From: Rickettsiales bacterium
GTDB lineage: Bacteria > Pseudomonadota > Alphaproteobacteria > Rickettsiales > UBA1997
NCBI GenBank assembly: GCA_947425005.1
Contig: CANDYP010000016.1
Coordinates: 1 to 17,964 of the forward strand
Direction of reading: 5' to 3'
Length of the DNA stretch: 17,964 bases
Of this stretch, positions 1 to 5,585 are shown piece after piece. The translations under genes and the position numbers were made by a program. Below the pieces are notes generated by a model, which searched no databases, was not told the origin of the DNA, and saw only the letters and a program-made list of their open reading frames with translations. Numbering within the stretch: the first letter of the stretch is position 1; each line of letters opens with the position of its first letter.

Positions 1-1
1 C

Positions 2-343
2 GACGCCTACTTACAGAGCGGCAAAGAAGTGGCCGACAAGGAAATCACGCGCTGTTCTGCGGAAGCTGAGGAATATTTAAAACAATTCAAAGCCCGCCGC
101 GCCGCCAAGGAAGCTGGTCGCAAAGCTGTGGTGGGTGGCGTTGTCGGCGCGGCTGGTGGGGCAATTTTTGGGAGAAGCATGAAATCCACTTTGATCGGAA
201 GTGCGATTGGACTTGGCGTCGGCGCCGCGATGGGAGCGCTTTCTGTCGCTGGCGAAGACAAAGTTAAGCCCGACGAAATGAAACAGCGTTACGTGGCGGA
301 TTGCTTGGGGAAGCAAGGGTATCAGGTGTTGGGGTGGGAGTAA
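2..343 (+). CDS. glycine-zipper family envelope protein, 3' part (5' end outside window)
   Basis: The frame is open from base 2 to the TAA at 341-343, so the gene begins before the window; the GTG at 29 is an internal valine rather than a convincing start. The visible part has a charged stretch with one Cys (TRCSAEAEEYLKQF), then a Gly/Ala-rich segment with GxxxG spacing (VVGGVVGAAGGAIFG and IGSAIGLGVGAAMGA), then a C-terminal tail MKQRYVADCLGKQGYQVLGW. This order, with a Cys before and after the zipper and a CLxxxGYxVxGW ending, is typical of proteobacterial glycine-zipper proteins of the envelope, many of which carry a lipoprotein signal that would lie upstream here. The Gly-zipper segment probably inserts in or packs against membrane. 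No biochemical role is established. A long palindrome follows ten bases after the stop. The family assignment is fairly safe; the function is unknown. Confidence 0.7.
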   Translation, partial: DAYLQSGKEVADKEITRCSAEAEEYLKQFKARRAAKEAGRKAVVGGVVGAAGGAIFGRSMKSTLIGSAIGLGVGAAMGALSVAGEDKVKPDEMKQRYVADCLGKQGYQVLGWE

Positions 344-352
344 ATTTAGTGC

Positions 353-462
353 GAGTCTGCGACGAGAAACCCCCCTACCCCCCTTGTCAGGGGGGCTTAG
401 ACCGAAGCTCGGTTTAAAGCCCCCCTGACAAGGGGGGTAGGGGGGTTTCTCGTCACGAACTC
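353..462. repeat. long palindromic element, family A copy 1
   Basis: The arms 361-398 and 417-454 are perfect inverted complements over 38 bases; they begin gacgagaaacccccc and are rich in C-runs. The centre continues as a shorter stem (about 397-405 with 409-417, one bulge, one G-T pair) around the loop agc, so the whole segment can fold into one hairpin of about 94 nt. Weaker complementarity (gagt at 353-356, gaactc at 457-462) extends the outer boundary. A second copy with the same ends lies at 11746-11828. It is intergenic between the glycine-zipper gene and the RidA-family gene, both on the plus strand. No T-run follows, so it is not a classic terminator, although such a stem could slow polymerase or protect a 3' end. 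Confidence 0.9.
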
Positions 463-490
463 AAAACATTTAATTCAAAAAAGTAAAATC

Positions 491-874
491 ATGAAAAACA
501 TCTACAGCGGTACGATTTGGGAAAAGGAAGTGGCTTACTGCCGCGCCAAAAAAGTGGGGAATTTGGTTTTTGTTTCCGGCACCACAGCCTCCGGCGAAAA
601 TGGCGAAGTGGTCGGCGACAACGTTTACGAACAAAGTAAATTTATTTTTGCCAAAATGGAAAAGGCTCTGCAGCAGTGCGACGCCAGCCTTCACGACGTT
701 GTGCGCACTCGCACCTTCATCACCAACATCGACGATTTTGATCAATTCGCTCGCGCTCACAAAGAAAATTTTAGCGGAATTGACCCGGTCGCAACCTGCG
801 TTGAAGTCACGCGCTTAGTGGATCCGAAGCTATTAATCGAAATCGAAATTGACGCGGTTTTGACAAAAGTTTAG
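491..874 (+). CDS. RidA/YjgF/UK114-family protein, Arg-less subgroup
   Basis: The 127-residue product has the chorismate-mutase-like fold signature of the Rid family: NLVFVSGTTASGENGEVVG near the N-terminus, a central helix with VYEQSKFIFAKMEKAL, then VVRTRTFITNIDDFDQFARAHKENF, and the C-terminal strand CVEVTRLVDPKLLIEIEIDAVL. The length is normal for the family. In RidA proper, an arginine in the PARSxVEV motif binds the carboxylate of imine/enamine intermediates such as 2-aminoacrylate; here the same position reads PVATCVEV, with alanine for that arginine. By family knowledge this puts it among the Rid subgroups not expected to deaminate aminoacrylate; the true activity is unknown. The start is ATG at 491, preceded only by an A-rich leader with no Shine-Dalgarno motif. 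It stands alone, with a palindrome upstream and a convergent ankyrin gene downstream. Confidence 0.85.
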   Translation: MKNIYSGTIWEKEVAYCRAKKVGNLVFVSGTTASGENGEVVGDNVYEQSKFIFAKMEKALQQCDASLHDVVRTRTFITNIDDFDQFARAHKENFSGIDPVATCVEVTRLVDPKLLIEIEIDAVLTKV

Positions 875-993
875 CAAAGCGTTTTTGCTGATTCTTTCGA
901 CATAATTTTGATTTGGCTTTGCGCTGCCTTTAACTACAAATCGGGGCCACTGTTTTGAGACGAACCCTTTTTATGAAGTTGTTCGGCATGAGG

Positions 994-1011
994 GCGGCTT
1001 CTAAGCGCCGC
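994..1011. other. short G+C-rich hairpin between convergent genes
   Basis: The bases gcggc (994-998) and gccgc (1007-1011) can pair across an eight-base loop, seven bases downstream of the ankyrin gene stop (on the minus strand). No T-run follows on either strand, so a terminator role is only a guess. The 143-base gap 875-1017 between the convergent RidA-family and ankyrin genes otherwise holds only a weak agcaaa/tttgct stem directly after the RidA-family stop. Confidence 0.3.
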
Positions 1012-1017
1012 TTCAGA

Positions 1018-1839
1018 TTACGCCTCCTCAACATCTTCAACCCACAGATCTTCTTCCGCTACAACCGCCATCCTGTTGACTACCGTTTTCGCCATCGGTT
1101 TTGTTGACGCCTCAACCGCCGCTTGCTCCAAAACTGAACTAGCTGGCGGATTTTTTACAGCACTCTGCGAAGAACTGGCTGAAAAAATCATTGCATTTTC
1201 CTTAGCCCTGCCCTTCGGAGTCCGCCCTTGGTCGTCGCAGAGATCAACGTTTTTTGTCTTAGCAAAAATCTTTGTGATTAGTCTAGACGATCGACTAGAA
1301 TCAAACGCGAGGTGAAGCGGTATCTGGTCGCAATTATCCGGAATGTTAGCATCAGCCCCTTTGTCGAGAAGAAAAATGATGATGTCATCGCTGCTGCCCT
1401 GAGCAACTGCGGTATTTAAAGGCGTTTGGCCACCCTCGCTAGTCGCATTAATATTTGGTAATTGCGTGGGGGTGGGCAATTTTTTTTGATCAACTTCTTC
1501 ACCACAAAGAAATTTTACCAAGTTTAAATCATCTTCCGCGACAGCGTGATGCAAGAGATTGTACCCGCCAGAATCTTGAGCGGTTGCAAGACTGGGATCA
1601 TCATGAATCGCGCTGATGATTTGATCAGATGTCCAGCAGCCACCGTCACTAAAAATCTTTTTGAAGAAATTTTCTTTTGTAATTTGAGGACTAGCGGATG
1701 CGGATGATACAGCGGAAGATGCCGTAGCTTCTGCTGAAGGAGCTGTTGCAACCCCTTGCGCTGCGGGAGAAATTGTTGCGGATTTTCCAGAGAAAAATGG
1801 CGGCAATTTAAAAGAAAAATTGAAAGAATTTTTGGACAT
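1018..1839 (-). CDS. ankyrin-repeat protein, possible host-interaction protein
   Basis: Translated from ATG at 1839 the product has 273 residues: a short N-terminus (MSKNSFNFSFKL), an Ala/Ser/Thr-rich low-complexity linker (about 22-52), an ankyrin domain (about 90-210), then a disordered tail ending in an acidic patch (EEDLWVEDVEEA). Ankyrin units are visible as GGYNLLHHAVAEDDLNLVKFL (about 91-111), GGQTPLNTAVAQ...IIIFLLDKGADAN (about 137-165) and DQIPLHLAFD (about 171-180), with a possible degenerate DDQGRTPKGRA unit after them. An in-frame ATG at 1890 would add 17 residues, but that extension overlaps the groESL terminator hairpin, so I prefer 1839. No signal peptide or catalytic motif is visible. 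Ankyrin repeats bind proteins; in host-associated alphaproteobacteria such proteins are often secreted effectors, but that is inference here. Confidence 0.75.
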   Translation of the reverse strand: MSKNSFNFSFKLPPFFSGKSATISPAAQGVATAPSAEATASSAVSSASASPQITKENFFKKIFSDGGCWTSDQIISAIHDDPSLATAQDSGGYNLLHHAVAEDDLNLVKFLCGEEVDQKKLPTPTQLPNINATSEGGQTPLNTAVAQGSSDDIIIFLLDKGADANIPDNCDQIPLHLAFDSSRSSRLITKIFAKTKNVDLCDDQGRTPKGRAKENAMIFSASSSQSAVKNPPASSVLEQAAVEASTKPMAKTVVNRMAVVAEEDLWVEDVEEA

Positions 1840-1870
1840 ATGTTTTCGCTGGATTTGATGGATCGACTGG

Positions 1871-1909
1871 AAATAAAAAGCCTCGCTCACGGAATGTGAA
1901 CGAGGCTTT
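1871..1909 (-). terminator. Rho-independent terminator of the groES-groEL operon
   Basis: On the minus strand a nine-base stem aaagcctcg/cgaggcttt (1901-1909 with 1877-1885), one mismatch and four more pairs around a five-base loop (1891-1895) are followed by a T-rich run (tttttattt, to about 1871). This is a good intrinsic terminator for leftward transcripts from groEL, about 200 nt beyond the groEL stop. It lies just upstream of the preferred start of the ankyrin gene, insulating that gene from groESL read-through. Confidence 0.8.
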
Positions 1910-1946
1910 CTTCCGACGGGAAAGTAAAGGGGAAACTGTTCTGGTC

Positions 1947-2118
1947 GCCTTGAAGAGCTTCGCTCTCAGATTGGCTGATGCCAATCTTGCTTGAAGCCAA
2001 TGACCCTGCGGGTCATTTTTTCTGGCTTCAAGGCCGGGGATCGCTCTGCGAGCGATGCCCGTTTTTAACTAAGATTGACCATTTAGGTCAATCTTCCGGC
2101 TACGCCGTCGTTAAAAAC
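1947..2118. repeat. chain of small hairpins in the groEL 3' untranslated region
   Basis: Successive perfect inverted repeats are visible: agagc/gctct (1954-1958, 1962-1966); gattggc/gccaatc (1969-1975, 1980-1986); cttgaagcca/tggcttcaag (1990-1999, 2023-2032) enclosing atgaccc/gggtcat (2000-2006, 2010-2016); atcgctc/gagcgat (2040-2046, 2050-2056); aagattgacc/ggtcaatctt (2071-2080, 2086-2095); cggc/gccg (2097-2100, 2104-2107); and an outer gtttttaac/gttaaaaac (2061-2069, 2110-2118) that takes in the groEL stop codon. A further pair, gccttgaag/cttcaaggc (1947-1955, 2026-2034), competes with the 1990-2032 stem. The 271 bases between groEL and the ankyrin start hold only this cluster and the terminator. 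Its role is unknown. Confidence 0.8.
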
Positions 2119-3742
2119 CCATTCCGCCCATGCCACCCATCGGGTTGCCGGCAGGAGCATCATCTTTTTTCTCAATGATTGCGGCTTCAGTTGTGATTAG
2201 CAGGCCAGCGATTGAAGAAGCATCTTCAAGTGCAGTGCGCACAACCTTTGCCGGGTCAACGATTCCGGCCTTGAACATGTCGCCGTATTTGTTGTTTTGG
2301 GCGTCGTAACCGTAAGTCGCATCTTTTTTCGCGAGCACTTCGTTGGCCACAACAGCACCGTCGAAGCCAGCATTTTCAGCGATTTGACGGATCGGAGCTT
2401 GGACAACTTTTTTCAAAATGTTGATGCCGACAGTTTGGTCGTCATTCGCACCTTTGAGATTATCCAGAGCATGTCCGGCGAAAAGTAGAGCACATCCACC
2501 CCCCGCAACGATGCCTTCTTTCATGGCTGCGCGAGTTGCGGCCAAAGCGTCGTCAACGCGATCTTTTCTTTCTTTCACGGCAACTTCAGTAGCACCGCCA
2601 ACTTTGATGATGGCCACGCCACCAGAAAGTTTAGCCAATCTTTCTTGAAGTTTTTCGCGATCGTAGTCGGAGGAAGTTTCTTCCATTTGAGCTTTGATCG
2701 AAGCGCAGCGGGCTTTCACATCGTCGTGAGTTCCGGCACCGTCAACGATTGTTGTAGATTCTTTATCGATGATGACACGTTTCGCTTGGCCAAGTTGAGC
2801 CGGAGTAACCGCTTCAAGCTTCATGCCCAAATCTTCCGAGATCAATTGCGCACCAGTCAAAACGGAGATGTCTTCCATGATTGACTTACGACGGTCGCCG
2901 AAACCTGGCGCCTTCACGGCTGCGATTTTTAAGCCACCGCGAAGTTTGTTTACCACCAAAGCGGCTAGCGCTTCGCCTTCAACATCTTCAGCAATGATCA
3001 AAAGTGGACGGCTTGATTGCACTACAGCCTCAAGCAATGGCACCATCGGTTGCAAGTTAGAGATTTTTTTCTCGAACAACAAAATGAAAGGATTTTCCAT
3101 TTCGACAGTCATTTTTTCGGCGTTGGTGACGAAGTAAGGAGACAGGTAACCGCGGTCGAAATTCATGCCTTCGACGACGTTAACTTCGAATTCCAAACCT
3201 TTGGCTTCTTCAACTGTGATCGGAGAATCCGGGCCAACTTTTTGGACGGCTTCAGCGATTTTATTGCCGACTTCAGTATCGCCATTGGCAGAGATGGTCG
3301 CTACTTGGGCGATCTCTTCTTGGCCGTTAACTTTTTTGCTCATCTTGCCAAGTTCTTTGACGATGGCTTCAACTGCGATGTCGATGCCACGTTTCAAATC
3401 CATCGGGTTGATGCCGGCCGCAACTGATTTCACACCTTCGCGCACGATGGCTTGAGCTAGAACGGTTGAAGTGGTGGTGCCGTCACCAGCGATGTCGTTA
3501 GTTTTAGAAGCGACTTCTTTGATCATTTGCGCGCCCAAGTTTTGAAACTTGTCGGCCAATTCAATTTCTTTCGCAACTGTGACGCCGTCTTTGGTGATGC
3601 GCGGTGCGCCGAAAGATTTTTCGATTACTACGTTACGACCTTTGGGTCCGAGTGTTACTTTCACTGCATCTGCAATGATGTTCACGCCTTCAAGAATTCT
3701 TGTACGCGCGTCAACTCCGAAGAGGATTTCTTTTGCTGCCAT
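2111..3742 (-). CDS. groEL: chaperonin GroEL (Hsp60)
   Basis: This full-length 543-residue chaperonin starts MAAKEILFGVDARTRILEGV, carries the ATP-binding VTLGPKGRNVVIEKSFGAP and GDGTTTSTVLAQ segments, the apical-domain RGYLSPYFVTN region, the ERLAKLSGGVAIIKVGG signature and EGIVAGGGCALL, and ends in the GGM-type tail NPMGGMGGMGF. It forms the double-ring folding chamber that works with GroES in the cytoplasm. The length and all landmark motifs are normal, with no sign of decay. It is the second gene of a leftward groES-groEL operon, but an unusually long spacer of 189 bases holding a 131-nt palindrome separates it from groES. The ATG at 3742 is preceded by an A-rich leader (aagtaaacaaaa) without a clear Shine-Dalgarno sequence. 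It ends in a structured 3' UTR and a terminator. Confidence 0.98.
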   Translation of the reverse strand: MAAKEILFGVDARTRILEGVNIIADAVKVTLGPKGRNVVIEKSFGAPRITKDGVTVAKEIELADKFQNLGAQMIKEVASKTNDIAGDGTTTSTVLAQAIVREGVKSVAAGINPMDLKRGIDIAVEAIVKELGKMSKKVNGQEEIAQVATISANGDTEVGNKIAEAVQKVGPDSPITVEEAKGLEFEVNVVEGMNFDRGYLSPYFVTNAEKMTVEMENPFILLFEKKISNLQPMVPLLEAVVQSSRPLLIIAEDVEGEALAALVVNKLRGGLKIAAVKAPGFGDRRKSIMEDISVLTGAQLISEDLGMKLEAVTPAQLGQAKRVIIDKESTTIVDGAGTHDDVKARCASIKAQMEETSSDYDREKLQERLAKLSGGVAIIKVGGATEVAVKERKDRVDDALAATRAAMKEGIVAGGGCALLFAGHALDNLKGANDDQTVGINILKKVVQAPIRQIAENAGFDGAVVANEVLAKKDATYGYDAQNNKYGDMFKAGIVDPAKVVRTALEDASSIAGLLITTEAAIIEKKDDAPAGNPMGGMGGMGF

Positions 3743-3788
3743 TTTTGTTTACTTAAGTTTGTTGTTAAAAAATTTTCCAGATCTCGAT

Positions 3789-3919
3789 CTAATCACCCTC
3801 CCCTTGAGGGAGGGTCGAGGAACGAAGTGACTCGGGGAGGGGTCCAGTTTGCACTCGAACAATGACCCCTCCCCGAACCGCTTCACGGTTCGACCCTCCC
3901 TCAAGGGGAGGGTGATTAG
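3789..3919. repeat. long palindromic element (family B) between groES and groEL
   Basis: The arms 3789-3818 and 3890-3919 are perfect inverted complements over 30 bases (outer end ctaatcaccctcccc). The stem continues through an imperfect part (3819-3831 against 3877-3889) and closes with 13 perfect pairs (3832-3844 with 3864-3876) around a 19-base loop. The whole 131-nt unit folds into one hairpin. It lies 12 bases beyond the groES stop on the groESL message and about 46 bases before the groEL start. It shares the purine/pyrimidine-run style of the family A palindromes but not their sequence. It may separate or stabilise the two cistrons; this is inference. Confidence 0.9.
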
Positions 3920-3931
3920 TCCGAGTTTAAT

Positions 3932-4219
3932 TTATTCGATTACCGCTAAAATATCTGACTCTTTCAGGATGACCAATTCTTTGCCATCCACTTTCACTTC
4001 GGCGCCGCCCCATTTTGCGAAGAGAACGCGGTCGCCCACTTTCACATCCAAGGCAACTCTTTTGCCATTGTCGTCAAACGCACCAGCGCCAACGGAAACA
4101 ACTTTTCCTTCAGCGGGTTTTTCTTTGGCAGTGTCTGGAATGATGATGCCACCGGCAGTTTTGCTTTCAGCTTCGATGCGCTCAACAAGAACGCGATCAT
4201 GTAAAGGTCTGACTTTCAT
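3932..4219 (-). CDS. groES: co-chaperonin GroES (Hsp10)
   Basis: The 95-residue product begins MKVRPLHDRVLVERIEAESKTAGGIIIPD, with the typical mobile loop (ESKTAGGIIIPDTAKEKP, about 18-35), and continues with GKVVSVGAGAFDDNG and VKVGDRVLFAKWGGAEVKVDGKELVILKESDILAVIE. It forms the heptameric lid on GroEL. The length is normal. It is the first gene of the leftward groESL operon; a candidate RpoH-type promoter lies about 70 bases upstream. The leader directly before ATG (taaatctaaaatttaactaaac) has no Shine-Dalgarno motif. No CIRCE operator (TTAGCACTC-N9-GAGTGCTAA) was found, so HrcA control is not supported. Confidence 0.98.
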   Translation of the reverse strand: MKVRPLHDRVLVERIEAESKTAGGIIIPDTAKEKPAEGKVVSVGAGAFDDNGKRVALDVKVGDRVLFAKWGGAEVKVDGKELVILKESDILAVIE

Positions 4220-4288
4220 GTTTAGTTAAATTTTAGATTTAGGGGGGAGGTAAAACTTTGAATTCGCTGACTTCGCGGATGCGGAAAA

Positions 4289-4316
4289 AGATAGTAACGC
4301 TTCGATTTTTGGCAAG
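4289..4316 (-). promoter_or_regulatory. probable RpoH (sigma-32) promoter of groES-groEL
   Basis: On the minus strand CTTGCC (4316-4311) is followed, after a 16-base spacer, by CTATCT (4294-4289). Counted from CTTG, a 17-base spacer precedes ACTATCT. This fits the alphaproteobacterial heat-shock form CTTG-N17/18-CYTATNT at all but one position. It would place the transcript start roughly 60 bases before the groES ATG. It lies within 30 bases of the stop of the preceding lipoprotein gene. Confidence 0.55.
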
Positions 4317-4344
4317 AGCCCGGCAGGAATATTTTTGTTAAAAC

Positions 4345-4728
4345 TTATTGCTTCTGACCTGAAACCCCGGCGGATTTTTCCTTCTCTCTTTGTATCGCTA
4401 AACTGCGACCTTGATCGTAGGGGTTGATGTATCCTGGTGCAGAATAGTAGTAATCGTAGTCGTAGTAAGATGGGTAGCCCGGAGCCGGAACAGCGTAAGG
4501 ATTGTGGTAAGAACGTGAATTGGCGGGAGGAAGTGGAACGGGAGGAGGATAGTAGTAAGATGGTGGCGTTGGTGGTTGGTAGAGATCTTCGTAGTAGGGC
4601 TCTTGATTGTAGTAGGAATCGTCAGCTTTGTTTGGTTCTAAATATTGGCAGGCCGAAAGGGACGCGATGAAGAGCGCATCTATAAAATACAAAATCAATC
4701 TTTGGGGATTCTGTGTTACATACTTCAT
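4345..4728 (-). CDS. Tyr/Pro-rich lipoprotein, paralogue 1 of 3
   Basis: The 127-residue product has a hydrophobic N-terminal segment (LILYFIDALFIASLSAC) ending in a lipobox LSAC with the lipidation Cys at 27. The mature part is very rich in Tyr and Pro: SYYNQEPYYEDLYQPPTPP, a poly-Pro/Tyr stretch at about 50-70, then SYHNPYAVPAPGY (73-85) and SYYDYDYYYSAPGY (87-100), and a charged tail (QREKEKSAGVSGQKQ). The NPYAxP...YYDxDxYY core is shared with the two lipoproteins at 5059-5547 and 5586-5948, so the three are paralogues. It is the last gene of a leftward cluster, 75 bases after the glutaredoxin gene. I recognise no named family. Attachment to a membrane by its lipid is likely; its role is unknown. 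Confidence 0.75.
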   Translation of the reverse strand: MKYVTQNPQRLILYFIDALFIASLSACQYLEPNKADDSYYNQEPYYEDLYQPPTPPSYYYPPPVPLPPANSRSYHNPYAVPAPGYPSYYDYDYYYSAPGYINPYDQGRSLAIQREKEKSAGVSGQKQ

Positions 4729-4803
4729 ATCGAAAGGCTTTCTTGATCACCGCGATAAATTTTTTGGTCTTCGCGACGCGAAAATAATTTCTAACTTCGA
4801 AAT

Positions 4804-5055
4804 TTATTTTAACAACTCATCAAGTTTTCCGGAAGCTTCCAAAGCGTACAGATCATCACAGCCACCTACATGCATCTCGCCGATAAAAATTTGCGGAACC
4901 GATCTGCGGCCACCGGATTTTTTTATCATTTCTTCTCGAGTGATGTCGTCGGCAATTTTAATTTCGCTGAATTTAGCGCCTTTTCTTTGCAGAAGCGCTT
5001 TAGCCTTAACGCAATAGGGGCAAACTTCTGTGCTGTAGATGATTATTTTTGTCAT
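4804..5055 (-). CDS. grxC: glutaredoxin 3 (GrxC type)
   Basis: This is a complete 83-residue dithiol glutaredoxin. It carries the active site CPYC (Cys12 and Cys15) in IIIYSTEVCPYCVKAKALL, the cis-proline loop SVPQIFIG and the glutathione-binding GGCDDLYALEASGKLDELL. It reduces protein disulfides and glutathionylated proteins in the cytoplasm with glutathione. It starts three bases after the stop of the lipoprotein gene at 5059-5547, so the two are likely translated from one message. A glutaredoxin sandwiched between secreted lipoprotein genes is unusual; the product has no signal peptide and should stay cytoplasmic, so a shared function is not implied. The subfamily is assigned by length and the CPYC motif. 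Confidence 0.93.
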   Translation of the reverse strand: MTKIIIYSTEVCPYCVKAKALLQRKGAKFSEIKIADDITREEMIKKSGGRRSVPQIFIGEMHVGGCDDLYALEASGKLDELLK

Positions 5056-5058
5056 GAG

Positions 5059-5547
5059 CTAGTAATGTGAATCACCTTGCGCACCGGAAGGTGCTCTATC
5101 AACTGACTCCGGGTTGCCGTAGTAGGTAGTAGGAGGTGCATAATATTGGTCACTGTCGTAATACGGCGAATAGCCTGGTTGCGGCGGCATGGCGTAAGGG
5201 TTGGAATAGTAACGCGAACCACCTCCATTTTGATATTGCTGAGGATAGGCTCTAGATGGAGCTGGCTGCGCGTAGACTGGCGGCTGCTGATAAGCTGGTG
5301 GCTGCGCATAGGCTGGCTGCTGTGGATTGTAGGGCGCTTGAGGCTGCTGATAAGGCTGACGATAATAATAATCTGGAGGAGTCTGCACTGGAGACCGCGG
5401 ATTCGGAGCCACTACTGGCCTAGTCCCTTCATCAAAACCTGTTCTGTCGTAAAGATATGGATCGTTACCGCCACAGGCGCTTAAGAGTAATATCACGCAC
5501 AAGGCAATAAGTTTTAAATCTGTAAATCGTAATTTTTTGTTCAACAT
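5059..5547 (-). CDS. Tyr/Pro/Gln-rich lipoprotein, paralogue 2 of 3
   Basis: The 162-residue product has a signal segment LKLIALCVILLLSAC with a clean lipobox LSAC (Cys25). The mature chain is low-complexity: a Pro/Gln/Tyr region with repeating PAYAQPPAYQQPPVYAQP units (about 78-95), then GGGSRYYSNPYAMPPQPGY (108-126) and SPYYDSDQYYAPPTTYYG (127-144), and a short polar tail. The C-terminal core is nearly the same as in the lipoprotein at 5586-5948 and related to that at 4345-4728. It has no cysteine beyond the lipidated one and no catalytic motif. It is the second gene of the leftward cluster, 38 bases after its paralogue and three bases before grxC. The role is unknown; the composition suggests an extended, sticky chain at the periplasm or cell surface. 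Confidence 0.8.
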   Translation of the reverse strand: MLNKKLRFTDLKLIALCVILLLSACGGNDPYLYDRTGFDEGTRPVVAPNPRSPVQTPPDYYYRQPYQQPQAPYNPQQPAYAQPPAYQQPPVYAQPAPSRAYPQQYQNGGGSRYYSNPYAMPPQPGYSPYYDSDQYYAPPTTYYGNPESVDRAPSGAQGDSHY

Positions 5548-5585
5548 TCTTGCTTAAATTCTTCTAATTCGAAACCAACACGATT

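Noticed and set aside
1947..2118. Integron attC site or CRISPR-like array
   Set aside because: The stems differ from one another, there are no direct repeats with spacers, and no integrase or cas gene is near.
1978..2178. 66-codon plus-strand frame across the hairpin chain
   Set aside because: It translates palindromic DNA and the antisense end of groEL; it has no family resemblance.
3017..3427. Open frames of up to 136 codons opposite groEL
   Set aside because: They lie antisense within a highly conserved groEL reading frame and have no recognisable domains or start signals; they are shadows of its codon bias.
3527..3865. 112-codon plus-strand frame with a PPLEGGSRNEVTRGG-like tail
   Set aside because: The tail is the translated arm of the groES-groEL palindrome and the rest is antisense groEL.
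3789..3919. Palindromes taken as Rho-independent terminators
   Set aside because: None of the three long intergenic palindromes is followed by a T-run, and the one at 3789 lies inside an operon that must be read through.
4770..4782. ttcgc/gcgaa hairpin between grxC and the last lipoprotein gene as a terminator
   Set aside because: The stem is only five pairs and has no adjacent T-run in the direction of transcription, so it is not reported as a feature.
5146..5484. 112-codon plus-strand frame rich in Trp, Ile and Arg
   Set aside because: It is the complement of the Tyr/Pro/Gln-rich lipoprotein gene, whose repeats force this composition.
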